A stretch of DNA of 64,000 bases, from the NCBI RefSeq assembly GCF_900184815.1, contig NZ_FXXQ01000002.1:434001-498000 (forward strand), in the 5' to 3' direction. This document shows, one piece after another, positions 19,277-27,197 of the stretch (positions are counted from its first letter, which is position 1; every line of letters begins with the position of its first letter). The DNA is from Boseongicola aestuarii. Its GTDB lineage: Bacteria > Pseudomonadota > Alphaproteobacteria > Rhodobacterales > Rhodobacteraceae. A program made the translations under genes and the position numbers. The notes below the pieces were generated by a model that ran no database searches, was not told the DNA's origin, and worked only from the letters and a program-made list of their open reading frames with translations.

Positions 19277-20857
19277 TTAGTTCATTGTGAAGTATTTGAC
19301 CTTAGGCTGATCCTCTGGATCAACTTCGATGCCTACTCCGTCAGCCATGCCCCAGTTCAGAACCTGGTGGTGGATCGGGATGTAGAGGGTCTCGTCCTGA
19401 ACGACACGCCAGATATCGGCGATATCCTGGTTGCGTGCAGCAAGATCGGTGTTTGACGCCAGCGACTTGATCTTTGCATCAAGCTCATCGTTGTCAAAAC
19501 CCGTGCCGTTCCATGTTCCGATATCGCTTTCACGTCCGTGGACGAGGAAGTTAAAGATATACTCGGAATCGTAGGTCGGAACGCCCCAACCCAGCATGTA
19601 GAAGTCGGTCTTGCCGTCCGTGATGAGCGGGAAGTGCTGAGCCTTTGGCTTGGCGTCGAGGTTCACCGTCACACCAATTTGCGCCATCATGCCAACAGCC
19701 GCCTGACAGATCGCTTCATCGTTGATGTAGCGGTCGTTCGGGCAGTCCAGACGGATCGAGAAGCCATCGCCGTATCCGGCTTCGGCCATCAGTGCCTTCG
19801 CAGCTTCGATATCCGTTGAGCTTTCTGCGTCCATCTCGGCTGTCCAGCCGTTCACGAATGGCGGTGCGATCATGCCAGCCGGGATCGACTGGTCACGCAT
19901 AACTACCTGCTGGATCGCGTCGCGGTTGATCGACATCGACATCGCTTTGCGCACACGGGCGTCTGCCAGTGGGTTCTTGCCATCAACGTTGTCGGCTTCG
20001 ATATCGTCCGCGCCCTGGTTCATGCCAAAGAAAATCACGCGGTTCTGCGGGGCTTTCTTGACCACCAGACCGTCGACGCTGTTCACGCGCTCAAGGTCCT
20101 GAACGGGCATGTCCTGAAGGAAGTCGATCTCACCGGACAAGAGCGCAGCAACGCGAGTCGCAGCGTTTTGAATCGGTGTGTAGATGATCTCGGAGACTTC
20201 CAGTGGGAACTGATCACGACCCCAGTAGTTTTCGTTGCGGGTCATGACAGTGCGAACGTCAGGCTCACGGCTTGTCAGAACGTATGGGCCCGTGCCGTTG
20301 GCATTAGTTGTTGCGTAAGTCAGCTCACCGCCTTCGAAGTCCTGCACGTCGACCGTGTTGTTCGCCTCGGACCAGCCTTTGTCCATGATGAACAGGTTGG
20401 TGAGGTTGGATGGAAGGATCGGGTTTGGACCGCTGGTGACCATCTCGATGGTATAGTCATCAACCGCGCGCACTTCGACGATCGAGCCGATGAGTTCTTT
20501 CATGTCCGAGTTCGGCTGTTTGGCGCGCTCGAAGCTGAACACCACGTCTTCGGCAGTGAAATCGGCGCCGTCGTGGAATTTCACGCCCTGACGCAGGTTG
20601 AACACCCAGACGTTCGGGTCGTCAGCGGACGGACCCCAGTCTGTTGCCAGCGCCGGCTCGAAAGCGCCGGATGTGTCGCGAATGATGAGCGGTTCGTACA
20701 TCTGGTGACGTACGGTGTGGGTTGGACCCTCGTTCTGCGCGTGCGGATCGAGCGTCAGCGCATCGCCCGCACGGGCCCAGCGCAGTGTCTCAGCCGATAC
20801 CGAGCTTGCAACAAGCGCAAGCGTCGAGGCTGCAACGAGTAAGTGGCGAACTGCCAT
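19277..20857 (-). CDS. Orphan extracellular solute-binding protein, family 5
   Basis: 526 residues. Signal peptide MAVRHLLVAASTLALVASSVSA. Core motifs LTLDPHAQ, LRQGVKFHDGADFTAEDVVFSFERAK and LDCPNDRYINDEAICQAA. Start at 20857 is supported by GGGAG 7 bases upstream; an in-frame ATG at 20875 lacks one. Paralogous to the protein at 16855-18423. No transporter subunits adjoin it. Confidence 0.88.
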   Translation of the reverse strand: MAVRHLLVAASTLALVASSVSAETLRWARAGDALTLDPHAQNEGPTHTVRHQMYEPLIIRDTSGAFEPALATDWGPSADDPNVWVFNLRQGVKFHDGADFTAEDVVFSFERAKQPNSDMKELIGSIVEVRAVDDYTIEMVTSGPNPILPSNLTNLFIMDKGWSEANNTVDVQDFEGGELTYATTNANGTGPYVLTSREPDVRTVMTRNENYWGRDQFPLEVSEIIYTPIQNAATRVAALLSGEIDFLQDMPVQDLERVNSVDGLVVKKAPQNRVIFFGMNQGADDIEADNVDGKNPLADARVRKAMSMSINRDAIQQVVMRDQSIPAGMIAPPFVNGWTAEMDAESSTDIEAAKALMAEAGYGDGFSIRLDCPNDRYINDEAICQAAVGMMAQIGVTVNLDAKPKAQHFPLITDGKTDFYMLGWGVPTYDSEYIFNFLVHGRESDIGTWNGTGFDNDELDAKIKSLASNTDLAARNQDIADIWRVVQDETLYIPIHHQVLNWGMADGVGIEVDPEDQPKVKYFTMN

Positions 20858-21001
20858 GATATGTCTCCCTGACATTTTTTTAACGATGGCGCAGAGTTCC
20901 GTTCAGACACGCGGAAGTCAAGGCGATGCATGACGGAAACAGGCTTGCTTGGGCGCGCTTTGTCGCTTCAAGAAACAAACAGCAAAGGAATCTGGCGCAA
21001 C

Positions 21002-21364
21002 ATGAAAGATTTTGGCCTAGTCGCCAGCATTCTGGTCCGCATACTGGTTGCCTTCATCGGGTGCACACACCTGTTTGCGCAACTCTTTTTCGCCGACTTC
21101 AACCCTATGGCGACAGCCGTCGGACTGGGGGCCTTCGCTGTCGCGGGTCTTACAGGGCTGCCCGTCAAGCGCAGCGCCTTTCTGACGAGAATCGGCATTT
21201 ACGGTGGTTGCATTGCCCTGCTGGGAACGGCGGGCGGCATTTATGTCCACTATGCCTACTACGATACACCCGGCAATTATTATGCCTGGTTTATCACTGT
21301 GCCATTCGCGGCAGGAAGCGTATTTCTGATGGTTGCCGCATGGCGCGGCCATACGCTGCGCTAG
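21002..21364 (+). CDS. Small membrane protein of unknown function
   Basis: 120 residues, four predicted membrane helices (~6-25, 33-50, 62-82, 92-112). I cannot place it in a family. Start at 21002 is taken because AAAGGAA lies upstream; an in-frame ATG at 20930 would add 24 polar residues. Its TAG overlaps the stop codon of the convergent zinc-finger gene (shared CTAG). Confidence 0.6.
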   Translation: MKDFGLVASILVRILVAFIGCTHLFAQLFFADFNPMATAVGLGAFAVAGLTGLPVKRSAFLTRIGIYGGCIALLGTAGGIYVHYAYYDTPGNYYAWFITVPFAAGSVFLMVAAWRGHTLR

Positions 21365-21549
21365 TCGTCAGCCAGCACGAAACGCTTGTCGCAATAGCCG
21401 CATTCCACCCAGCCCTTCTTGCGGTCGATCTGCAGCCAGACGCGCGGATGGCCCAAAGCGCCTTCGCCGCCATCGCAGGCGATTCGGGTTTGGGTAACCG
21501 TTTCAGTTTCCGGCGGGTTGCCCGTGGGTGTCTGAGAAGTGTCGGACAT
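21361..21549 (-). CDS. Small zinc-finger (zf-CHCC) protein
   Basis: 62 residues. An acidic, disordered N-terminus is followed by [20 protein letters not shown] and [11 protein letters not shown], giving the Cys-His-Cys-Cys zinc site of the zf-CHCC family, related to the mitochondrial complex I subunit NDUFS6. Roseobacter genomes annotate it as a zinc-finger domain protein; function unproven. The longer open frame up to 22086 runs antisense to bciA and is rejected. Confidence 0.78.
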   Translation of the reverse strand: MSDTSQTPTGNPPETETVTQTRIACDGGEGALGHPRVWLQIDRKKGWVECGYCDKRFVLADD

Positions 21550-21637
21550 TAAAATCTCGCGCTTATGGGGTTTGGGCGGTATCTTATCCATGCCACCCCG
21601 ACGAGCAAGGCCCGTCGTGCGGCAAAGTGAACGAGAC

Positions 21638-21649
21638 GGTAAATTTACC
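21638..21649. promoter_or_regulatory. Perfect 12-bp palindrome upstream of bciA
   Basis: GGTAAATTTACC, 26 bases before the bciA ATG in the divergent gap with the zinc-finger gene. Size and symmetry suit a repressor half-site pair. No second copy found nearby. Confidence 0.3.
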
Positions 21650-21675
21650 AACCTTAACGGTCTGAACCGCACCTG

Positions 21676-22671
21676 ATGACGCAAACCCCGCAGCTTCCTT
21701 CGCGAGATTTTACGCCCAGACGCGTTCTGGTCGTAGGCGCAACAGGGACGGCAGGCCGCGCGGCGACAAGGGCGTTGATCGCGGCCGGGCATTATGTGAC
21801 CTGTATCCTGCGGCCTGAGAACGACGATCCGGTGGCCGTCGGCGCACGTTTGCATTTCGCCAGCGTCACCAACGCGGCCTCGTTGCGCGACTATGGCTTT
21901 GCGGGTGAGACTTTTGATGTAGTCGTCTCCTGCATCGCCTCGCGCACCGGCGCGCCGGACGACGCCTGGGCAATCGATCATGACGCGAATGTCGGCGTTC
22001 TGGAACAGGCGAAGGCGGCAGGGGTCGGGCATTTCATCTTGCTGTCCGCGATATGCGTACAAAAGCCCCTGCTTGAGTTTCAGCACGCCAAGCTTGCGTT
22101 TGAGGAAAAACTCATGGCTTCGGGACTGAACTGGAGCATCGTGCGGCCGACGGCGTTCTTCAAATCCCTGTCGGGGCAGATTGCACGTGTGAAGGCCGGG
22201 AAACCCTATCTGGTGTTTGGAGATGGTCGGCTTACCGCGTGCAAGCCGATCAGCGACCGGGATTTGGGGGCTTTCATTGCAGGGTGCATCGATGCGCCGG
22301 ACAGGCGGAACCGCATTCTGCCGATTGGGGGTCCGGGGCCTGCGCTGACGCCATTTGACATGGGGCGTGAAATGTTTCGGCTGACCGGCCAGCCCGAGAA
22401 ATTCCGCAAGGTGCCGGTTGCAATGCTGGACGTGATTGCCGGGGGATTGAGGTTGGCAGGTATCGTCGCGCCGAGCCTGCGCGTGAAAGCGGGTCTTGCC
22501 GCCATCGGTCGCTACTATGCCACGGAATCGATGCTGCTTTTTGATGCCAGCAAGGGAGCGTACGACGCCGATGCGACGCCAGAGTTCGGATCGGACCGCC
22601 TTTTCGACTTTTACGCCGACGTGGTCGCAGGACGCGAGACCGTGGACTTGCGCGAACAGGCGGTCTTTTAG
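21676..22671 (+). CDS. bciA: 3,8-divinyl chlorophyllide 8-vinyl reductase, BciA type
   Basis: 331 residues. NAD(P)-binding Rossmann start [14 protein letters not shown], then segments characteristic of the BciA/plant DVR branch of the NmrA-like family: [61 protein letters not shown] and [14 protein letters not shown]. BciA reduces the C8 vinyl group in (bacterio)chlorophyll synthesis. The match over several blocks makes this more than a generic epimerase call. Implies the organism makes bacteriochlorophyll, or recently did. No other photosynthesis gene is in the window. No clear Shine-Dalgarno at this ATG. Confidence 0.85.
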   Translation: MTQTPQLPSRDFTPRRVLVVGATGTAGRAATRALIAAGHYVTCILRPENDDPVAVGARLHFASVTNAASLRDYGFAGETFDVVVSCIASRTGAPDDAWAIDHDANVGVLEQAKAAGVGHFILLSAICVQKPLLEFQHAKLAFEEKLMASGLNWSIVRPTAFFKSLSGQIARVKAGKPYLVFGDGRLTACKPISDRDLGAFIAGCIDAPDRRNRILPIGGPGPALTPFDMGREMFRLTGQPEKFRKVPVAMLDVIAGGLRLAGIVAPSLRVKAGLAAIGRYYATESMLLFDASKGAYDADATPEFGSDRLFDFYADVVAGRETVDLREQAVF

Positions 22672-22677
22672 CCTGGC

Positions 22678-23043
22678 TTAGCGCGCCAGGATTGGCCCCA
22701 TCGCGTGACCACCGAGAATATGCAGGTGGAAATGCGGAACCTCTTGCAAACCGTGCTCTCCCGCGTTGGAAATCACGCGGAACCCCTTCTCGCGCAGCCC
22801 TTCGCTTTCGATGACGGACGCGAAGGTCGCCCAAAAGTCGGCCGCTTCTTCCGGCCCCGCGTTCGCGGCGAAATCGTCGATCGTGACGTATTTTCCTTTG
22901 GGAATAAGGAGGATATGTACCGGCGCCTGCGGATGAATATCGCGAAAAGCCAGACTGTGATCGGTTTCCACCACGGTCGAGTTCGGAATTTCTCCGCGCA
23001 GGATCATCGCGAAGATGTTTGTGTCGTCGTAAGCGTAGGTCAT
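22678..23043 (-). CDS. HIT-family (HinT-like) nucleotide-binding protein
   Basis: 121 residues. Histidine triad HFHLHILGG near residue 103 with upstream IFAMILRGEIPN and HILLIPKGKY. HinT proteins hydrolyse AMP-phosphoramidates and can cleave adenylyl sulfate. It starts 8 bases after the stop of the glycosyltransferase gene on the same strand, so the two are probably co-transcribed. Confidence 0.9.
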   Translation of the reverse strand: MTYAYDDTNIFAMILRGEIPNSTVVETDHSLAFRDIHPQAPVHILLIPKGKYVTIDDFAANAGPEEAADFWATFASVIESEGLREKGFRVISNAGEHGLQEVPHFHLHILGGHAMGPILAR

Positions 23044-23051
23044 GGCGGTCC

Positions 23052-24629
23052 TCAGTCAGCAAACAAGTAATCGGTGCGGGCAATGTCGAGCGCCTTTTCG
23101 TGCTCGATCCCCAAAAATTTGGCAAGAGGTGCTGCGTTTTCTTCGGGCGCGGCGGTCTCTTTGATGCGAAAGAACTCGGGAAATCTCTCATCACGGATCG
23201 CTTCGATTTCGCGCGTCAGATCGTTGCGTAATGTGGGCAGAAGTGCTGCGAAATTGGCTTCGGTCGTCATCTCGCTTGCTAGACCGACGCGGCGGGCGTG
23301 TCCTTGCAGATAATCGTCTCCGTACTGGCAGTCGATTTCCAGAAGGCGCGTTTCGCAGCGGTCGGAAAAGAAATCGCGCAGCAAATGCAGGCGCGACGGA
23401 TCCAGACAGAGGATCATGCGGTCGGTTTCGTAATAATCGAAAAGCATCCGCACCATGGCGCGACGATGGCGCGAACGCTTATCAAGGGTTGCTTCGATGC
23501 CGCCGAGATCGGGCAAGGGGGTCGATCCCTCGTCAAAAAGAAACTCGATGGCAGGCAAGTTGGTTGCCATACCCACGCGGTCCAGAAGGCGTTTTGCGAC
23601 GTGCCACTTCTTGCAGGTGACAAGCATAAGCGTGCGCTCGCGGCCGATGGTGGCGTCTCGTTCCCAAAAGCGCGGCGCGAACCGCTGGCCGATGCGACCG
23701 CGCCCGGTCAGAAACCCATGAAGCCGCCGCCCCTCGTCCGAAACGCTGAAGTTGCGATCCACTTCGGCATAGACAGCACCCAGCCGGGCTTTGAGCTCTT
23801 CGGCCTCAGCGCTGATCTTGCGGGCAAACAGGTAATCCTGCGCCAGAAGCAAATCAAAATGGTCGTTATAGAAAGTGACCGGCATTCCATAGTCGGAGAA
23901 CATCAGGAATGTCGGCGTGCGGCAGTCAATCTCGACCTCGGCCACAAGGTGGCGAACGAGGGTTTGAAAAAACGTCTCGTCAGGGATCCATGTGGTTCGG
24001 AAGAACCGCTCAATGCCTTTGTTCTGATCGACGAATTGAAGCAGCTTTTCGATGGTCCGGCGTCGAAGGCACCACCATTGCGAGCCGATCATCATGCGCA
24101 GATCGGCCGGAATTGCACGCTTGAGACCCAGGACCTGTTGCAGCTTGATCGCAGCGTAGTATCGCCTCGGCTGGGTCCGCTCGTTGAAGATATGTCGATA
24201 GATCAGCCGTTCTTCGCGTAAACCCGTCTTGATCCAGTCACTCTCGAAAAAGTCGAAGCTTTCAATGATATCAGCGTCGCGCGCATCAAGATATTCATGC
24301 ACATACTGCGCGCTTTTGATCGGCATGCAGTCGCCCGAAAGCAAATAGAAATGGGTCGCTTCCGGGAAAGCTTCAAAGGCGGTGCGGACGGCGATGAGGG
24401 TGGCAGCCACCAGGCTCCATTCGCCCCATCCGCATTTGACGCGGGTTTTGGCGAACGCCACGTCGGGATTTCCAACGAAGTTGGAACGCAACGCCTCATA
24501 GTCGGACTGCGATGCGCGGGCATCGAAATGGACCGCCACCTTGTCGCCCGCCGCCGTCAGCCGTTCAACCTGAGCGGTGATCGCCTCGCGGTCTTTGTGA
24601 CACAAAAGGATAAAGGCAACTGTCGCCAT
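23052..24629 (-). CDS. Core-2/I-branching (GT14-like) glycosyltransferase with C-terminal DUF
   Basis: 525 residues. The first ~290 match the GT14 branching-enzyme family, which includes animal core-2 GlcNAc-transferases and protein O-xylosyltransferase: VAFILLCHKD at the start, VHFDARAS, CGWGEWSLVAATL, THFYLLSGDCMPIKS, GSQWWCLRR and WIPDETFFQTL. The remaining ~230 residues form a separate domain (I recall DUF5928 in Rhodobacteraceae) with RTLMLVTCKKWHVAKRLLDR. Start ATG 24629 chosen with GAGGA upstream over GTG 24647. Divergent from a PAPS sulfotransferase. Likely a cytoplasmic or membrane-peripheral enzyme building a surface glycan; acceptor unknown. Confidence 0.8.
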   Translation of the reverse strand: MATVAFILLCHKDREAITAQVERLTAAGDKVAVHFDARASQSDYEALRSNFVGNPDVAFAKTRVKCGWGEWSLVAATLIAVRTAFEAFPEATHFYLLSGDCMPIKSAQYVHEYLDARDADIIESFDFFESDWIKTGLREERLIYRHIFNERTQPRRYYAAIKLQQVLGLKRAIPADLRMMIGSQWWCLRRRTIEKLLQFVDQNKGIERFFRTTWIPDETFFQTLVRHLVAEVEIDCRTPTFLMFSDYGMPVTFYNDHFDLLLAQDYLFARKISAEAEELKARLGAVYAEVDRNFSVSDEGRRLHGFLTGRGRIGQRFAPRFWERDATIGRERTLMLVTCKKWHVAKRLLDRVGMATNLPAIEFLFDEGSTPLPDLGGIEATLDKRSRHRRAMVRMLFDYYETDRMILCLDPSRLHLLRDFFSDRCETRLLEIDCQYGDDYLQGHARRVGLASEMTTEANFAALLPTLRNDLTREIEAIRDERFPEFFRIKETAAPEENAAPLAKFLGIEHEKALDIARTDYLFAD

Positions 24630-24770
24630 CTTTGTGTCTGTCCTCACCGGTTTCCTGCTTTCGTCAGATGTGTATCCGAAGGCGTCCCATTGAAGAACCC
24701 TTGGATTTTTGGTTCTGTAAGAAAAAGTCGCTCAATTTCGGTGCGGCGCCAAGAAAACGGTACGCAGATT

Positions 24771-25574
24771 ATGGGCTTTCCCGGCACGTGGATGACAACC
24801 AGCGAGAGCATGGTCTATCGCGTTGTTCCTAAATGCGCGTGTTCGACGATTGGCCAGATCATGTACTACACGGATCACGGGCAGTTCTTCGACGGCGACA
24901 TTCACGACGCGCGGGAAGGGCTGCACAAATGGGCGATGGAGGACAGCCAGCCGCTGATCTCGGACAATGTACGCAACCACAAGAGCCTTGCGTTTACCTG
25001 TGTGCGAAACCCTTACACACGAATTTTGTCGTCGTTCTTTGACAAGATCGCGGGCATTCAACGCAACGGGCAGCGCTATCGGGGCAACCTGTTGCCGCAG
25101 CTATCTCAGAAGTACGGGATCAACGTGGACGGCGACTTTAATCAGATCGAAATGTTCCGCCGGTTTCTCCTGTTTGCCCGCGACACCATCCGGTTTCGCA
25201 AGCCCATGGACCCGGATATTCACTGGTCGGCGCAATCGGGGCACATCTCGACGTTCATTCTGAACGGCGGTCGATATGACCGGATTTTCTGGACCGAACA
25301 GTTCAACGAGGGCATGCAATCGGTTCTGGACGGCACCGAATTGCCGCATCCGATCAATCTGGCCGAAATACCGCGCTTTAACGAAAGCGCAGGACATGGG
25401 CCAAAGCGGGCGCATCCGGTCAAGGATTTCTTCGACGATCTGTCGATGCATCTTGTGTACGAGATCTACAAAAAGGATTTCCGGCTGTTCAAATATGACT
25501 TCGAGAACCCGGCGAACAAGATGCCGAAGGGTCAGATCGATCTGGACGAAGTTCACGCAAAGCTGGGGCGCTAG
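24771..25574 (+). CDS. Sulfotransferase family 2 domain protein
   Basis: 267 residues. VPKCACSTIGQIMYY matches the 5'-phosphosulfate loop (PK-x-A-x-S/T) and FTCVRNPYTRILSSF the 3'-phosphate motif of Sulfotransfer_2 enzymes, which move sulfate from PAPS to carbohydrate. The family includes chondroitin and heparan sulfotransferases. No signal peptide or membrane helix, so it acts inside the cell. Divergent from the GT14-like gene with 141 bases between; its TAG overlaps the stop of the SRPBCC gene (CTAG). Start uncertain: ATG 24771 has a weak ribosome site; GTG 24741 is possible. Confidence 0.85.
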   Translation: MGFPGTWMTTSESMVYRVVPKCACSTIGQIMYYTDHGQFFDGDIHDAREGLHKWAMEDSQPLISDNVRNHKSLAFTCVRNPYTRILSSFFDKIAGIQRNGQRYRGNLLPQLSQKYGINVDGDFNQIEMFRRFLLFARDTIRFRKPMDPDIHWSAQSGHISTFILNGGRYDRIFWTEQFNEGMQSVLDGTELPHPINLAEIPRFNESAGHGPKRAHPVKDFFDDLSMHLVYEIYKKDFRLFKYDFENPANKMPKGQIDLDEVHAKLGR

Positions 25575-26026
25575 GCGCGTCTGGCGAGCTTTGCGGCAAA
25601 GGTTTCGACACGTTGGTCGAGACGCCGGTTCAAAGAGTGACCGGTCAGGCGCAACGTTTGCAAAAGCAGTTTTGATGCAAAGGTCGTTGCCCCGAATTCG
25701 AAAGAAATGAACAGTTTGGTTTCCGAAACTGAGGCTTCCTGAAGATCGACGACGGCCATGCAGGTGATGCCGTTGCCGTGGCTGTCGATCGCATAACCGC
25801 AGCCCGGATCCACCGAGACAAGCTCGGCTTCGACGTCATAGGCACGGTCGTGCCACTTGAAACTGGCGGCCCATTGCGCGCCGGGCTCGGGTGGTTGGGT
25901 CGCTCCGCGCCGTTCGATTCTGGTGCCGCGTTCGGCCAGCATGTCCTCGAAGGACCGGAAGTCCATAATCGCGGCGTAAACATCCGCAATCGGGGCTTCG
26001 ACGATCTTCTGACTTGCTAGCTTCAT
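25571..26026 (-). CDS. SRPBCC-family protein
   Basis: 151 residues. N-terminal MKLASQKIVEAPIADVYAAIMDF fits the START/Bet v1-like SRPBCC fold (polyketide cyclase/dehydrase group), with a hydrophobic ligand pocket and a C-terminal long helix (LLLQTLRLTGHSLNRRLDQRVETFAAKL). Ligand unknown. Starts 15 bases after nudC on the same strand. Confidence 0.75.
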   Translation of the reverse strand: MKLASQKIVEAPIADVYAAIMDFRSFEDMLAERGTRIERRGATQPPEPGAQWAASFKWHDRAYDVEAELVSVDPGCGYAIDSHGNGITCMAVVDLQEASVSETKLFISFEFGATTFASKLLLQTLRLTGHSLNRRLDQRVETFAAKLARRA

Positions 26027-26041
26027 GGCCGAGTCTTGGCC

Positions 26042-27004
26042 CTAATCCAGAGTATCGGCAAGCCAGTTCTCAATCAGGAACCGAGCGATCGAGCCTTTGC
26101 GGGCCGGTTTCATCGCCGGATTGTCTACAATGAGGGACAATGCCATATCCTCGCGGGTGACCCAGACCGCGTCTTCCAGCTCGTCCGGGTCGACGGTGAT
26201 CTCCGACGTCAAAGCAACGCCCATGCAGCCGAACATCAGGGACGACGGGAAAGGCCAGGGTTGCGACGACAGATAGCTGACCTCGCCCACCTTGATGCCC
26301 GACTCCTCGAAGGTTTCACGGCGCACCGCGCCCTCGATCGTCTCGCCCGCTTCGACGAAGCCTGCAAGCAGCGAATACATTCCTTCGGGCCAACCGGGTG
26401 AGCGCCCCATCAGAACCGAATTCCCGTGTAGGATAAGCATGATCACCACCGGATCGGTGCGCGGAAAGTGGTGTGCGCTACAAGATGGGCAATCCCGCTG
26501 CCAACCGGCCTGGGAAATGACGCTCTTTGCCCCGCAGCGCGCACAGAATCCGTGGATTTCGTGCCAACTGAGAACGGCTTTGGCCATCGTCACCATTTCG
26601 GCTTCGCGCGGCGTCAGGGCCGTCATGTTTGCGCGCAACTCGCAGAACGCCTGCGACGCGGGCAGGTCGGGGTGGCGCTGTTCGGAAGGGTCGTGAAACG
26701 CGCCGAGGGTGTCCGGCACCTGATCGGGATCCCAGCCGGAAATGTCGCGTGCAAATCGTGCGATGCCGTCATCAAGACCCAACCAGATCGGGCCTTCATC
26801 AGCGGCCGCAAACACCGGGTGGTCGGAGGCAAGCCATTGCAAGCCCCGCGTCTTGAGGTCCATCAAGGGCTTGCCGCGCCAGATCGCAAGGACGCCCGTA
26901 CCTTCTTTTTGCAACAAGGCTGACAACTTATCCTCAGACCCTCGCAGATGAGCCGCACGGTCCAGGCCAGAGCCGCCAAATGTCACTGATTCTGCGTTTT
27001 TCAT
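26042..27004 (-). CDS. nudC: NADH pyrophosphatase, Nudix family
   Basis: 320 residues. Three-part NudC layout: N-terminal domain, a zinc ribbon (CARCG ... CPSC, ~155-175), then a Nudix domain with box GFVEAGETIEGAVRRETFEESGI and the NudC signature SQPWPFPSSLM. Hydrolyses NADH to NMNH and AMP, and in E. coli removes NAD caps from RNA. ATG 27004 is preferred: GAGGG lies 8 bases upstream, and the GTG at 27010 would place it too close. Confidence 0.93.
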   Translation of the reverse strand: MKNAESVTFGGSGLDRAAHLRGSEDKLSALLQKEGTGVLAIWRGKPLMDLKTRGLQWLASDHPVFAAADEGPIWLGLDDGIARFARDISGWDPDQVPDTLGAFHDPSEQRHPDLPASQAFCELRANMTALTPREAEMVTMAKAVLSWHEIHGFCARCGAKSVISQAGWQRDCPSCSAHHFPRTDPVVIMLILHGNSVLMGRSPGWPEGMYSLLAGFVEAGETIEGAVRRETFEESGIKVGEVSYLSSQPWPFPSSLMFGCMGVALTSEITVDPDELEDAVWVTREDMALSLIVDNPAMKPARKGSIARFLIENWLADTLD

Positions 27005-27197
27005 CGTCACGTCCCTCGCGTTGACTGCCGATGTGACATGGGATCAGGCGATTGGCAAACGCCGAAACCCTCCCCCAAAACAGCGGCTTGCGCAAACTCT
27101 GCCGGGCATTAGCGTGAACACTCTGAAATTAGATTTGGCGTCACGACGTTTTCATGCTCCCATCGAAAAACAAAACCTCAAAAACAGGGAGCCTGAA

